From Pseudomonas mandelii (GTDB lineage: Bacteria; Pseudomonadota; Gammaproteobacteria; Pseudomonadales; Pseudomonadaceae): a stretch of DNA of 64,000 nt. The position numbers were made by a program, and so were the translations under genes. The stretch is taken from positions 558,001 to 622,000 of the forward strand of contig NZ_JAMYDU010000002.1 in NCBI RefSeq assembly GCF_024138395.1. The letters run 5' to 3'. The notes beneath the pieces are model-generated. The model did not search any database. It saw only the letters and a program-made list of their open reading frames with translations, and was not told the DNA's origin. Positions 9,263 through 22,003 of the stretch are shown here, one piece after another. Every line of letters starts with the position of its first letter. Positions within the stretch are counted from its first letter, which is position 1.

Positions 9263-10108
9263 TTAACGCGGCAACTTCAGGTTATTCCACACCGCCAGAC
9301 TCGGCTCAGCCTGGTTCAGTGTGTAGAAATGCAGCCCCGGAGCGCCGCCCTGCAACAGGCGTTCGCACATCTCGGTGATGACATGCTCACCAAAGCCTTG
9401 AATGCTCTGGGTGTCGTCGCCGTAGGCTTCCAGTTGCTTGCGAATCCAGCGCGGGATTTCCGCACCGCAAGCGTCGGAAAAACGCGCCAGTTTGCTGTAG
9501 TTGGTGATCGGCATGATCCCCGGCACGATCGGGATGTTCACGCCCTTCGCCCGTACACGCTCGACGAAGTAGAAGTAGCTGTCGGCGTTGAAGAAATACT
9601 GGGTGATCGCACTGTTGGCACCGGCGTTAGCCTTGCGCACGAAGTTGTTGAGATCGTCTTCAAAGTTGCGCGCTTGCGGATGCATTTCCGGGTAAGCGGC
9701 GACTTCGATGTGGAAATGATCGCCGGTTTCTTCACGAATGAATTCAACCAGATCATTGGCGTGACGCATCTCGCCGCTGGCCATGCCCATGCCGGAAGGC
9801 AGGTCACCGCGCAGGGCAACGATTCGGGTGATGCCGGCCGCCTTGTATTGGGTCAGCAGGCCACGCAGGTCGTCCTTGCTGTCGCCCACGCAAGACAAAT
9901 GCGGTGCGGCAGGGACTTTGACTTCGCTTTCAAGTTGCAACACGGTGTTGAGGGTGCGATCACGGGTCGAACCGCCAGCGCCGTAGGTGCAGGAGAAGAA
10001 GTCAGGACTGTAGGTCGCCAGATGACGGGCAGTGGCGATCAGTTTTTCATGCCCAGCATCGGTCTTCGTAGGGAAGAACTCGAAGCTGTAGCGACGTTCT
10101 TGGGACAT
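9263..10108 (-). CDS. metF: 5,10-methylenetetrahydrofolate reductase
   Basis: This 281-residue FAD enzyme reduces methylene-THF to methyl-THF, the methyl donor for methionine synthesis. Conserved blocks include YSFEFFPTKT near the N-terminus, TYGAGGSTRD, HLSCVGDS, RIVALRGDLP and VPGIMPITNY. I place the start at 10108 (MSQERRYS). The sequence AAGGAT runs directly into the ATG at 10114, so only the ATG at 10108 has proper spacing. It lies downstream of ahcY on the same strand, with a REP pair between. Both belong to the activated methyl cycle. Confidence 0.95.
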   Translation of the reverse strand: MSQERRYSFEFFPTKTDAGHEKLIATARHLATYSPDFFSCTYGAGGSTRDRTLNTVLQLESEVKVPAAPHLSCVGDSKDDLRGLLTQYKAAGITRIVALRGDLPSGMGMASGEMRHANDLVEFIREETGDHFHIEVAAYPEMHPQARNFEDDLNNFVRKANAGANSAITQYFFNADSYFYFVERVRAKGVNIPIVPGIMPITNYSKLARFSDACGAEIPRWIRKQLEAYGDDTQSIQGFGEHVITEMCERLLQGGAPGLHFYTLNQAEPSLAVWNNLKLPR

Positions 10109-10152
10109 GGTCATATCCTTGGAAGCACATAAGCCTTGCAGGACGCTACGTT

Positions 10153-10247
10153 CTCTGTAGGAGCGAAGCTTGCTCGCGAATCAGGCGCCGCGGTGTTTCA
10201 GAAACGCCATGGTGAAGCGTTCGCGAGCAAGCTTCGCTCCTACAGAG
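10153..10247. repeat. REP pair, variant of type B (TGTAGGAGCGAAGCTTGCTCGCGA)
   Basis: Facing copies of CTCTGTAGGAGCGAAGCTTG with a TCGCGA extension are separated by a ~45-base loop. It sits in the ahcY-metF gap, where it could stabilise the upstream mRNA or lower metF expression. Confidence 0.88.
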
Positions 10248-10301
10248 AGCGGATGATGCCTGCATGAGTCCGCTCCGATGGGGAGCGGACAGCAGGACCA
10301 A

Positions 10302-11861
<1,560 letters not shown>

Positions 11862-12031
11862 TTACCGTTTTGAAACGGGGGCGATTATAGCGGGCTATGC
11901 TGATCTTCCAAAGCCTTTCTGTTGGTCAATGTCCGAACGGTAATCGAGACCATAGTCGATGCGTAATAGAGCTCTAGTCCGGGCTCTGCCATGATGGCCG
12001 GCATCAATCGGCAAGACGGTCAGGAGTGAGT

Positions 12032-12436
12032 ATGAATTTCCACACCCGCAAATGGGTAAAACCCGAAGACCTCAACCCCAACGGCACGCTGTTCGGCGGC
12101 AGTCTGTTGCGCTGGATAGACGAGGAAGCGGCGATCTACGCCATCGTCCAGCTGGGTAATCAGCGCGTGGTCACCAAATACATTTCCGAGATCAATTTTG
12201 TCAGCGCCTCGCGTCAGGGCGACATCATCGAACTGGGCATCACCGCCACCGAGTTCGGTCGCACCTCGATCACGCTGACCTGCGAAGTGCGCAACAAGAT
12301 CACCCGCAAGAGCATCCTGACGGTAGAGAAGATGGTCTTCGTGAACCTGGGCGAAGACGGCCTGCCCGCGCCGCACGGCCGGACCGAAATCAGGTACGTC
12401 AAAGACCAGTTCAAGGATGATGACATCGGCGAGTAA
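12032..12436 (+). CDS. Hot-dog fold acyl-CoA thioesterase, YciA/cytosolic type
   Basis: This 134-residue protein hydrolyses acyl-CoA thioesters. The hallmark of the YciA/acyl-CoA hydrolase group is visible: NPNGTLFGGSLLRWIDEEAAIYA near residues 16-40, including the catalytic Asp in WIDE, followed by VTKYISEINFVSASRQGDIIE. Hexameric hot-dog enzymes of this type use broad acyl-CoAs. The start at 12032 is chosen over the in-frame GTG at 12026 because AGGAG overlaps the GTG and is properly spaced only for the ATG. It stands alone, divergent from ahcY. Confidence 0.88.
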   Translation: MNFHTRKWVKPEDLNPNGTLFGGSLLRWIDEEAAIYAIVQLGNQRVVTKYISEINFVSASRQGDIIELGITATEFGRTSITLTCEVRNKITRKSILTVEKMVFVNLGEDGLPAPHGRTEIRYVKDQFKDDDIGE

Positions 12437-12465
12437 TGCGAACCCATCAGTATTTCACCGATCCC

Positions 12466-12566
12466 GTAGGAGCTGCCGAAGGCTGCGATCTTTTGATCTT
12501 GATCCTGGCGTCGACCCAGACCGCTGAAATCAAAATCAAAAGATCGCAGCCTTCGGCAGCTCCTAC
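12466..12566. repeat. Inverted repeat, type C
   Basis: GTAGGAGCTGCCGAAGGCTG and its extension CGATCTTTTGAT pair with the complementary arm ending at 12566. The loop is about 35 bases. It lies between the thioesterase and the FNT transporter gene. Confidence 0.88.
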
Positions 12567-12626
12567 AGAACGGACCTGAGCCCCGCGTGTCGTAACTAAA
12601 CGATACGCCACTGGTTCAGGAGCTTT

Positions 12627-13514
12627 ATGGACACGTCCAAAGACGGCAAGACCCCGGACCTCTCGGCGCAAGAACAGCGTGAGGTCGACAAGAACCAGCC
12701 ACCGCGTGCGGCGGTGTTGCACGAAATCATTCGCACCCAAGGTGATAAGGAGCTCGAGCGTAGCGTTGCGGCGCTGTGGTGGTCGGCCCTGGCTGCCGGC
12801 CTGACCATGGGCTTGTCGCTGATGGCCATGGGGCTGCTCAACTCGCGTCTGCCGGACGGCGAAGGCTTCAGGGTGATCGCCAGTTTTGGTTACTGCGCAG
12901 GTTTTCTTGCGGTGATTCTCGCCCGTCAGCAACTCTTCACCGAAAATACCCTGACTGCCGTGCTGCCGATCATGAGCAAACCTACGCTGGGTAATTTCGG
13001 TCGGTTGTTTCGGCTGTGGTCGATCGTGCTGGTGGGCAACCTCTGCGGCACCTTGCTGGTGGCGTATGTGATGTTGCATCTGCCGATTTTCGACGCCAAG
13101 ACCGATCTGGCCTTCCTCGACATCGGACGCAAGGTCATGGAGAACGACGCGAGCAAAATGTTCGCCAAAGGCATCATCTCCGGCTGGATGATCGCCACCA
13201 TGGTCTGGATGATTCCCTCGATGGAAAGCGCCAAGATGTGGATCATCATCCTCATCACCTATTTCATGGCGCTGGGAGATTTCACCCACATCGTGGTCGG
13301 ATCGGTTGAGGTCTCATACCTGGTGTTTGCCGGCGAGTTGCCCTGGAAGGATTTCTGGCTGGTGTTCGCAGGTCCCACGCTGATGGGGAACATCATCGGT
13401 GGCAGTTTTATCTTCGCGCTGATCAGTCACGCGCAGATTCGCAGCGAAAACGGACCGCTGAAGACCTCTGCGGAACGGAACCAGGAACCCGAACCGCAGA
13501 AGATCAGCAAATGA
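12627..13514 (+). CDS. Formate/nitrite transporter (FNT) family membrane protein
   Basis: This 295-residue inner-membrane protein of the FNT family (YfdC-like branch) should form a pentameric aquaporin-like channel for small monovalent anions. The first ~50 residues are hydrophilic and charged (MDTSKDGKTPDLSAQEQREV). Six membrane segments follow, with LSLMAMGLL, FAGFLAVILARQQLFTENTLTAVLP, NLCGTLLVAYVML, KGIISGWMIATMVW and GNIIGGSFIFALISHAQ. The ...FTENT... and ...NxxGG... blocks are family signatures. The substrate cannot be read from sequence. It is a single gene flanked by inverted repeats. Confidence 0.87.
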   Translation: MDTSKDGKTPDLSAQEQREVDKNQPPRAAVLHEIIRTQGDKELERSVAALWWSALAAGLTMGLSLMAMGLLNSRLPDGEGFRVIASFGYCAGFLAVILARQQLFTENTLTAVLPIMSKPTLGNFGRLFRLWSIVLVGNLCGTLLVAYVMLHLPIFDAKTDLAFLDIGRKVMENDASKMFAKGIISGWMIATMVWMIPSMESAKMWIIILITYFMALGDFTHIVVGSVEVSYLVFAGELPWKDFWLVFAGPTLMGNIIGGSFIFALISHAQIRSENGPLKTSAERNQEPEPQKISK

Positions 13515-13552
13515 AGGGTGAAGTACCTGCCAGTCAGTTAAGCGTAATTTCG

Positions 13553-13642
13553 TGTGGGAGCGGGATTGCTCGCGAAGGCGGTGTGTCAGGCGACATCAAT
13601 CTTGAATGTACCGCCTCCTTCGCGAGCAAGTCCGCTCCCACA
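13553..13642. repeat. REP pair, type A variant
   Basis: TGTGGGAGCGGGATTGCTCG faces CGAGCAAGTCCGCTCCCACA, with inner AAGGCGG/CCGCCTCCTT flanks. The arms differ slightly from the consensus (ATTGCTCG instead of CTTGCCCG). It sits between convergent FNT and MFS genes. Confidence 0.87.
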
Positions 13643-13658
13643 GGTTTCTGGCCGGCAT

Positions 13659-14828
13659 TTAGCTGGACAGATTGACCGTGACAGCACTGCGGCGCTGCAG
13701 GTAGATGAAAAACAGCGCCGTCAGTACCGTCAACCCGCTGACCAGTGCGCCGGTCCACGGCAAGTCCGCCAGGTTCGCGCCACTGGCCACAACCAGCCCG
13801 CCAATCCATGCCCCGGCTGCGTTGCCGAGATTGAATGCGCTTTGATTCAACGTCGACCCGAGGTTCGGTGCCTCATGAGCCTGATCGATGATCAGCAATT
13901 GCAGAATCGGGCACAGCGCGAACGCGAAGATGCCCCACAACACCAGGGTGATCGCCGCCGGGATCACCGAGTGACTGGTCTGACTGAAAGCGGCCAGCAC
14001 GACTACCACAGCCAGCGCCATGCCCACCAGAGAAGGCAGTAATCGACTGTCTGCCAGCCGGCCGCCAAGCATGCTGCCCGCCGTCAAGCCTACCCCGAAC
14101 AACAGCAGCATGATGGTCACGCCATGCGGGCTGACACCGGTGATGTCTTGCAGGATCGGCGCGATATAAGTGAACACGCTGAACAGACTGGTGGACGCCA
14201 GCACGCTCATGCCCAGCGCCAGCAGCACGTTGACCTTGCCCAGCACTTTGAACTCGCTGGCCAGGTTGGCTTTGTCCATGGGGATTGCCTTGGGCAGCCA
14301 GACCCACTGCGCGATTGCCGCAATCACACCAATCACCGACACCGCCCAAAACGTCGAGCGCCAGCCGGCGTACTGCCCGAGCGCGGTGCCCAACGGAACG
14401 CCCAGCACGTTGGCCAGCGTCAGGCCGGTGAACATCATGGCAATCGCTTGGGCTCGTTTGTTCGGTGCCACCAAACCGGCAGCGACCACCGAGCCGATGC
14501 CGAAGAACGCACCATGGCACAGCGCAGTGATCACCCGCGCGGCCATCAACGTGGCGTAGTTCGGCGCCAGGGCGCAGAGGATATTGCCGAGAATGAACAT
14601 CAGCGTCATGCCCAACAGCGTGGCTTTGCGCGGCATGTTGGCGGTGCCGATCGCGAGGATCGGCGCGCCGAACACCACGCCCAGGGCGTAACCGGTGATG
14701 AGCAGGCCCGCGTGAGGAATGCTCACGGCGAGGTCGCGGGCGACATCGGGCAGCAAGCCCATGATGACGAATTCAGTGGTGCCGATGCCGAAGGCGGCAA
14801 CGGCCAGTGCAAACAAGGCGAGTGGCAT
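13659..14828 (-). CDS. MFS transporter, DHA1 family (AraJ/sugar-efflux-like)
   Basis: This 389-residue major facilitator protein has 12 predicted membrane helices. The N-terminal motif GIGTTEFVIMGLLPDVARDL is typical of the DHA1 AraJ/YdhP/purine-arabinose efflux group. Motif A-like residues occur in the loop after helix 2 (GTANMPRKATLLGM), and RVITALCHGAFFGIGSVVAAGLV forms helix 4. Substrate and direction (probably efflux) are inferred from family only. I start at the ATG at 14828; a TTG at 14834 is also in frame and no strong ribosome-binding site decides between them. It is divergent from the DMT gene at 15136. Confidence 0.85.
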   Translation of the reverse strand: MPLALFALAVAAFGIGTTEFVIMGLLPDVARDLAVSIPHAGLLITGYALGVVFGAPILAIGTANMPRKATLLGMTLMFILGNILCALAPNYATLMAARVITALCHGAFFGIGSVVAAGLVAPNKRAQAIAMMFTGLTLANVLGVPLGTALGQYAGWRSTFWAVSVIGVIAAIAQWVWLPKAIPMDKANLASEFKVLGKVNVLLALGMSVLASTSLFSVFTYIAPILQDITGVSPHGVTIMLLLFGVGLTAGSMLGGRLADSRLLPSLVGMALAVVVVLAAFSQTSHSVIPAAITLVLWGIFAFALCPILQLLIIDQAHEAPNLGSTLNQSAFNLGNAAGAWIGGLVVASGANLADLPWTGALVSGLTVLTALFFIYLQRRSAVTVNLSS

Positions 14829-15013
14829 GCGCAAGGTCTCTGTCGGTAGTCTTGACGCTTTGATCAGGCATACGCAGGCCGACGACCGTTCTCGGTGAGA
14901 GCGGGCAGAGGCAGGAATTATTGGAATTAGTCTGTGCGCAACTGAGTGCGGCGTGGTCGCTTGCAGTATAAACAGCTGCGGATAGATGGCGAATCAATTC
15001 TCTGCCCCATGAT

Positions 15014-15102
15014 GTAGGAGCTGCCGCAGGCTGCGATCTTTCGATCCTTGATGCGGCATCGGCTGCCAGAATCAAAAGATCGCTGCCTTCGGCAGCTCCT
15101 AC
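15014..15102. repeat. Inverted repeat, type C
   Basis: TGTAGGAGCTGCCGCAGGCT faces a complementary arm ending CAGCTCCTAC, with CGATCTTTCGAT/ATCAAAAGATCG inside. It lies in the divergent MFS/DMT promoter gap (14829-15135), in which I see nothing else. Confidence 0.85.
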
Positions 15103-15135
15103 GGGGGAGGGTGGGGGCAAAATAAGGAGTGTGCC

Positions 15136-15969
15136 GTGCTTGCGACGGTTCTGGTGTTGATGGCGGCGCTGTTGCACGCGGCGTGGAATACCCTGATCAA
15201 ATTCAGTGCGGAGCGGCTATTGGTGGTGGCCTGCATGGACAGCGTGGCGCTGCTGTTTGTCGCCCTGATGTTGCCCTTCGTGGCGCTGCCGCCATTGGAG
15301 ATGTGGCCGTGGATTCTCGCATCGGCGGCATTTGAGTTGCTCTATCGCTACCTGTTGATCCAGGCCTATCGGGTCGGCGATCTCGGCCTGGTCTATCCCT
15401 TGATGCGTGGCCTGTCGCCGCTGGTGGTGTTGGCGCTGACGCTGATCTTCGCCGGGGAAGTGCTGACGGCTCAGCAGATCTTCGGGATTTTGCTGATTCC
15501 GTTTGGCATGTTGTGCCTGCTCTGGCAGGGCGGTGGCGGGGTGCGTCTGCCGTGGTCGATGCTGCCGGTGGTGGCGCTGATCGGGTTGTGCATCGGGTGC
15601 TACACCTTCATTGATGGCCAAGCCTTGCGGCGCTGGTCCCACCCATTGGATTACCTGGTGTGGGTCACCTTGCTCAGCGCCTGGCCGTTCCCATTACTGG
15701 CGCTGGTGCGCAAGCGACCGGCGTTCATGCTGTTCTGGCGCGAGCAGTGGCGGTTGGGGTTGGCGGTCGGGTTTTGCGTGCTGTTCAGCTACGCTCTGGT
15801 GCTGTGGGCGATGCAGCTTGGTTCGATTGCCGAAGCTGCGGCGTTGCGCGAGATCAGTGTGATTTTGGTGGTGCTGTTTGGCATGCGTTACCTGAAAGAA
15901 CCTTTCGGCAGGCCACGGCTCTTAGCCTGTGGGCTGGTGCTGATCGGCATACTGGTGATGAAGTTTTGA
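15136..15969 (+). CDS. DMT superfamily (EamA-like) transporter
   Basis: This 277-residue protein has about ten hydrophobic segments in two repeated halves, the EamA pattern of drug/metabolite transporters. VYPLMRGLSPLVVLALTLIFAGEVLTAQQIFGILLI closes the first half and AALREISVILVVLFGMRYLKEPFGRPRLLACGLVLIGIL closes the second; the E in the equivalent position of each repeat is a family feature. The start is the GTG at 15136, six bases after AAGGAG. The substrate is unknown. The MAPEG gene follows 40 bases later and may be co-transcribed. Confidence 0.85.
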   Translation: MLATVLVLMAALLHAAWNTLIKFSAERLLVVACMDSVALLFVALMLPFVALPPLEMWPWILASAAFELLYRYLLIQAYRVGDLGLVYPLMRGLSPLVVLALTLIFAGEVLTAQQIFGILLIPFGMLCLLWQGGGGVRLPWSMLPVVALIGLCIGCYTFIDGQALRRWSHPLDYLVWVTLLSAWPFPLLALVRKRPAFMLFWREQWRLGLAVGFCVLFSYALVLWAMQLGSIAEAAALREISVILVVLFGMRYLKEPFGRPRLLACGLVLIGILVMKF

Positions 15970-16009
15970 CTGGAGCTCGACTCTTGAAACTTGAAGAAGG
16001 GATTGCGTT

Positions 16010-16393
16010 ATGACGGTTGCTCTGTGGTGCATTTTGATCGCGATTTTCCTGCCCTATATCTGCACGGGCATTGCCAGGGTCAGTGGCGGGTTCAGGCCGA
16101 AAGACAACCATGACCCCCGTGACTTTCTTGAGTCTCTGAATGGTTTTGGCCGACGCGCGTATGCGGCGCATCTGAACGGTCTCGAAGTGATTCCCGCATT
16201 CGCGGCGGCGGTGATCGTTGCGCACCTGGCCGGCAATGCCGAACTGGTGACGATCAATGTACTGGCGGTGTTGTTCATCACCAGTCGGCTGCTGTACATC
16301 ATTTGCTACTTGGCTGATTGGGCGATTTTGCGGTCGCTTGTGTGGTTGGTGGGGATGGGGTTGATCGTCAGTTTTTTTGTGGTTTCTGTTTAA
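16010..16393 (+). CDS. MAPEG family membrane protein
   Basis: This 127-residue protein with four membrane helices belongs to the MAPEG family (membrane-associated proteins in eicosanoid and glutathione metabolism). The bacterial signature is present: RRAYAAHLNGLEVIPAFAAAV after helix 1, then NVLAVLFITSRLLYIICYLADW. Bacterial members are small and mostly uncharacterised; some have glutathione transferase activity, but no substrate is implied here. It sits 40 bases downstream of the DMT gene on the same strand. Confidence 0.87.
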   Translation: MTVALWCILIAIFLPYICTGIARVSGGFRPKDNHDPRDFLESLNGFGRRAYAAHLNGLEVIPAFAAAVIVAHLAGNAELVTINVLAVLFITSRLLYIICYLADWAILRSLVWLVGMGLIVSFFVVSV

Positions 16394-16402
16394 GAGCAAG
16401 CT

Positions 16403-16501
16403 CAAAAGATCGTCCGAACGCGGCCCGAACCTTCGGCGGCTCCTACTTTGATCGGGTGTGAATACGATTTTGTAGGAGCTGGCGAAGCCTGCGATCTTTT
16501 G
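16403..16501. repeat. Inverted repeat, type C, degenerate
   Basis: CAAAAGATCGTCCGAACGCG...CTTCGGCGGCTCCTAC faces GTAGGAGCTGGCGAAGCCTG followed by CGATCTTTTG. The left arm carries an insertion and mismatches. It lies between the convergent MAPEG and mltA genes and ends four bases before the mltA stop region. Confidence 0.8.
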
Positions 16502-16504
16502 ACT

Positions 16505-17677
16505 TTAAAGCTTGTCGGTCACTTGCGGCACTTGAGGCAGGGCTGCGCCTTTCGGCCAGAGCATCCAGATCTGCCCCTGCTGTTTCATGTCACCGGCCAA
16601 TTGCCCGGCCGCCTCACCTGTGCCCCAGAACAGGTCCGCTCGGACTTCGCCGGCAATTGCGCCGCCGGTGTCCTGAGCGGCAACCGGGCGTACCAGTGCG
16701 GTACCGTCCGGTTTAGTGGTCGATAACCACAACAGACTGCCCAATGGAATCACTTTACGATCCACCGCCGCGCTATAACCTGCGGTCAGCGGTACGTTCA
16801 ACGAGCCGCGAGGTCCTTCGTTGCTGTCCGGATTGCGGGTGAAGAATACGTAGCTCGGGTTGCTGCCCAGCAGTTCCGGAATGCGCGTCGGATTGGCCTT
16901 GGCCCAATTGCTGATGGCGCCCATGGTCACTTCTTCTTTTTTCAGCTCGCCCTGGTCGACCAGCCAGCGGCCGATCGGTCGATACGGGTGACCGTTCTGG
17001 TCGGCATACGCAATGCGCAACTGGCGGCCATCATTGAGCTGGATACGACCCGAACCCTGGATTTGCAGGAACTGCAGGTTCATCGGGTCGGTCAGCCAGG
17101 CAATCACCGGTGCCTTGACCCCTTTGGTTTCAATGGTTGCCGCATCGTCGTAAGGCTTGAGTACGCGACCTTCGAGTCGTCCGCGCAGGCGTTTGCCTTT
17201 GAGTTCCGGATAAATGCTGTCCAGAGAAACGATGATCATGTCCTCGGGCACACCGTACACAGGGATGTTTGCCACTTCGGTCTGGGTCAGGCTGCCGGGG
17301 TAGACCGGCTCGTAATAGCCGGTGATCAAGCCGTTGGGATTGTCATTGGCGGCGCGCAGGCCGTAGACGTCGAGGTTCTGCTTGAGGAAGCCACGAATAT
17401 CGCCGGCGGTTTGCGGCACATTGGCGGCAGCCGCACACGTCGAGCCCCACACCGCGTCGGCTTTGAGTCGGGTGCAGGCGCTGCGCCACGAACCGAAGCC
17501 GGCGACGAGGTCGTTGTCGGACACCGCCGGAAGCGCTTCCCAAGTGGCGCTGGAGTAGGTCGCCAGTGCGTGGGTTTTCGGTTTGCTGCTGTCGCCACCG
17601 GTGCAACCTGCCAGTACGGCCACCATCGGAAGAGTCCAGGCCAGATTGTGACGCCATGCCTTGAAACGGCTGTTCAT
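16505..17677 (-). CDS. mltA: Membrane-bound lytic murein transglycosylase A
   Basis: This 390-residue outer-membrane lipoprotein cleaves peptidoglycan glycan strands to 1,6-anhydromuropeptides. The start at 17677 (MNSRFKAWRHNLAW) is preceded by AAGGAA and gives a signal peptide with lipobox VAVLAGC. Family blocks include LITGYYEPVYPGS, FLQIQGSGRIQLNDG, ISNWAKANPTRIPELL, NPSYVFFTRN and the catalytic-Asp region AAQDTGGAIAGEVRADLFWGTG near the C-terminus. It is divergent from the lipoprotein cytochrome gene at 17806. Confidence 0.93.
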   Translation of the reverse strand: MNSRFKAWRHNLAWTLPMVAVLAGCTGGDSSKPKTHALATYSSATWEALPAVSDNDLVAGFGSWRSACTRLKADAVWGSTCAAAANVPQTAGDIRGFLKQNLDVYGLRAANDNPNGLITGYYEPVYPGSLTQTEVANIPVYGVPEDMIIVSLDSIYPELKGKRLRGRLEGRVLKPYDDAATIETKGVKAPVIAWLTDPMNLQFLQIQGSGRIQLNDGRQLRIAYADQNGHPYRPIGRWLVDQGELKKEEVTMGAISNWAKANPTRIPELLGSNPSYVFFTRNPDSNEGPRGSLNVPLTAGYSAAVDRKVIPLGSLLWLSTTKPDGTALVRPVAAQDTGGAIAGEVRADLFWGTGEAAGQLAGDMKQQGQIWMLWPKGAALPQVPQVTDKL

Positions 17678-17805
17678 GGAGTAATTCCTTTTCCGGTTGC
17701 CCGAGTGCTCCATGCGCTCAAACAACCCTTATTGATAATAGGGCTATTGGTCTTTGCCGATGACGCGAGGATACTGGCCGCCGTTTCCAGTGACCTGAAG
17801 CCATC

Positions 17806-18255
17806 ATGATTCTTAAAAGACTTTCCGTTGTATTGCTGGCCTGCCTGATCTTGTCCGCCTGCGGTGGTGTCGACCCGAACTCGCCGCTGGGTCAGCGCAA
17901 GGCGATCTTCAAGCAGATGCTCAAGACCGGCGAAGACTTGGGCGGCATGTTGCGTGGGCGTATTCCGTTCGATGGCCCGAAATTCGCCGACGGCGCTGTG
18001 AAGCTCGACACGTTGTCCCGTGAGCCGTGGAAACATTTCCCGCAGGTGCGCGAAGAAGATCACACCAGCGCCAAGGACGATGTCTGGCAGAAGCAGGCAC
18101 GCTTCCAGGAAATGGCCCGCACCCTTGAAGGTGCCACCGGTGAATTGGTGATTGCCAGCAAGGTTCAGCCCTACAAGGTCAGTAACCTGGGGCCGGCGGT
18201 GCAGAAAGTAGAGGATGCCTGCAGTGCGTGCCATAAAGAGTTTCGGGATCATTGA
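17806..18255 (+). CDS. Lipoprotein c-type cytochrome, cytochrome c' family
   Basis: This 149-residue protein has a lipoprotein signal with lipobox LILSACGG (Cys near residue 19) and a single haem-attachment motif CSACH close to the C-terminus (CSACHKEFRDH). This is the arrangement of cytochrome c' four-helix bundles, in which the fifth haem ligand is the motif His. Lipid anchoring is unusual for classical soluble c'. A role in electron transfer or gas (NO/CO) binding is family knowledge only. It is divergent from mltA, with a REP pair following. Confidence 0.85.
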   Translation: MILKRLSVVLLACLILSACGGVDPNSPLGQRKAIFKQMLKTGEDLGGMLRGRIPFDGPKFADGAVKLDTLSREPWKHFPQVREEDHTSAKDDVWQKQARFQEMARTLEGATGELVIASKVQPYKVSNLGPAVQKVEDACSACHKEFRDH

Positions 18256-18276
18256 TTTGCGGAGCTCTGGCTGACG

Positions 18277-18342
18277 TCTTCGCGGGCAAGCTCGCTCCCA
18301 CAGGGGAATGCGGTCAAATGTGGGAGCGGGCTTGCCCGCGAA
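18277..18342. repeat. REP pair, type A, short loop
   Basis: CTTCGCGGGCAAGCTCGCTC faces GGAGCGGGCTTGCCCGCGAA with a loop of about 15 bases. It lies between convergent cytochrome and DUF1090 genes. Confidence 0.88.
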
Positions 18343-18385
18343 AGCTGCCGGGAGCAGGGCATAAATCTTTGGTCTTTACCCTTTC

Positions 18386-18781
18386 TTACTTATCCAACTC
18401 ATCCAGCGCTTCCTGCAATTCCTTGCGCGATTGAGCCAGTTTGTCTTTGCGCTTGTTGATCTTTTCGGCGTCGCCTTTCTTCATGGCTTTGTCGAGGTCG
18501 GCCTGACGCGTGCTGACTTCGTGCTTGGCGTCGAGCACCTTGTTTTCCCGTTCCTTCTTCAAGGAGGCGTCGGTGCAATGGGCAGTGACTTCGCTCAGGG
18601 CGGTTTCCAGGCCAGCCTGCTGATCGGCGTTGCCGCGGGACTTGGCCAGTTCGATCTGGTTGATGATGCCTTGTTTTTTGGCGGCGCAGCCAGTCAGGCC
18701 CGGGGCGTCTTCGGCGGCCATTAATGGAGCGGCCATCACGCTGCACAAGGTCAACAAGGCGAGCGGTGAAAGAAGTTTCAT
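18386..18781 (-). CDS. DUF1090 family periplasmic protein (YqjC-like)
   Basis: This 131-residue exported protein has a signal peptide ending PLMAAEDAP. It is followed by the DUF1090 pattern of one Cys near the mature N-terminus (LTGCAAKKQGIINQI) and a second in TAHCTDASLKKERENKV, then a highly charged helical C-terminus (KKGDAEKINKRKDKLAQSRKELQEALDEL) likely to form a coiled coil. The function of the family is unknown. The start at 18781 has GGAG upstream. Its neighbour ligB is on the same strand, 82 bases upstream. Confidence 0.87.
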   Translation of the reverse strand: MKLLSPLALLTLCSVMAAPLMAAEDAPGLTGCAAKKQGIINQIELAKSRGNADQQAGLETALSEVTAHCTDASLKKERENKVLDAKHEVSTRQADLDKAMKKGDAEKINKRKDKLAQSRKELQEALDELDK

Positions 18782-18863
18782 AAAAGCTCCAGGTGAAAAA
18801 TTCGATATAGCGATGGGCTGTTTGAGCGCATCGGCCCCTTTGGGTTCCCGGTTCGGCTGGCGT

Positions 18864-20558
<1,695 letters not shown>

Positions 20559-20636
20559 TCAGTGGGATGCTTGAAGGCTAGGACGGATTTCCACAATGAC
20601 GAGGCTGACTGTTTTTCAGTGTGTGTCGCTGGACCC

Positions 20637-20725
20637 TGTAGGAGCGAGGCTTGCCCGCGAAGAATGCACCGCGTTTTTCAGGTATTACGCGTCATCGTTC
20701 TTCGCGGGCAAGCCTCGCTCCTACA
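20637..20725. repeat. REP pair, type B (TGTAGGAGCGAGGCTTGCCCGCGAAG)
   Basis: Facing arms TGTAGGAGCGAGGCTTGCCC + GCGAAGAA and complement, loop about 30 bases. It lies between metK (downstream side) and ligB (upstream side). Further copies are at 38057, 40485, 41807, 54528, 59581 and 63638. Confidence 0.9.
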
Positions 20726-20740
20726 AACGGCACGGGCAAT

Positions 20741-20775
20741 AAAAAGCCCCGCAACGGCGAACCGTGCGGGGCTTT
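20741..20775 (-). terminator. Terminator after metK
   Basis: On the minus strand AAAGCCCCGCACGG pairs with CCGTTGCGGGGCTTTTT, a GC-rich stem followed by five T residues, 20 bases past the metK stop. Confidence 0.9.
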
Positions 20776-20794
20776 GGGTACCGCGAGGAAAGTC

Positions 20795-21985
<1,191 letters not shown>

Positions 21986-22003
21986 CTCGATTTTTTCCTG
22001 AAT

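Noticed and set aside
21986..22003. SAM or SAH riboswitch before metK
   Set aside because: Only 18 bases separate metK from the upstream gene, too short for any known aptamer.
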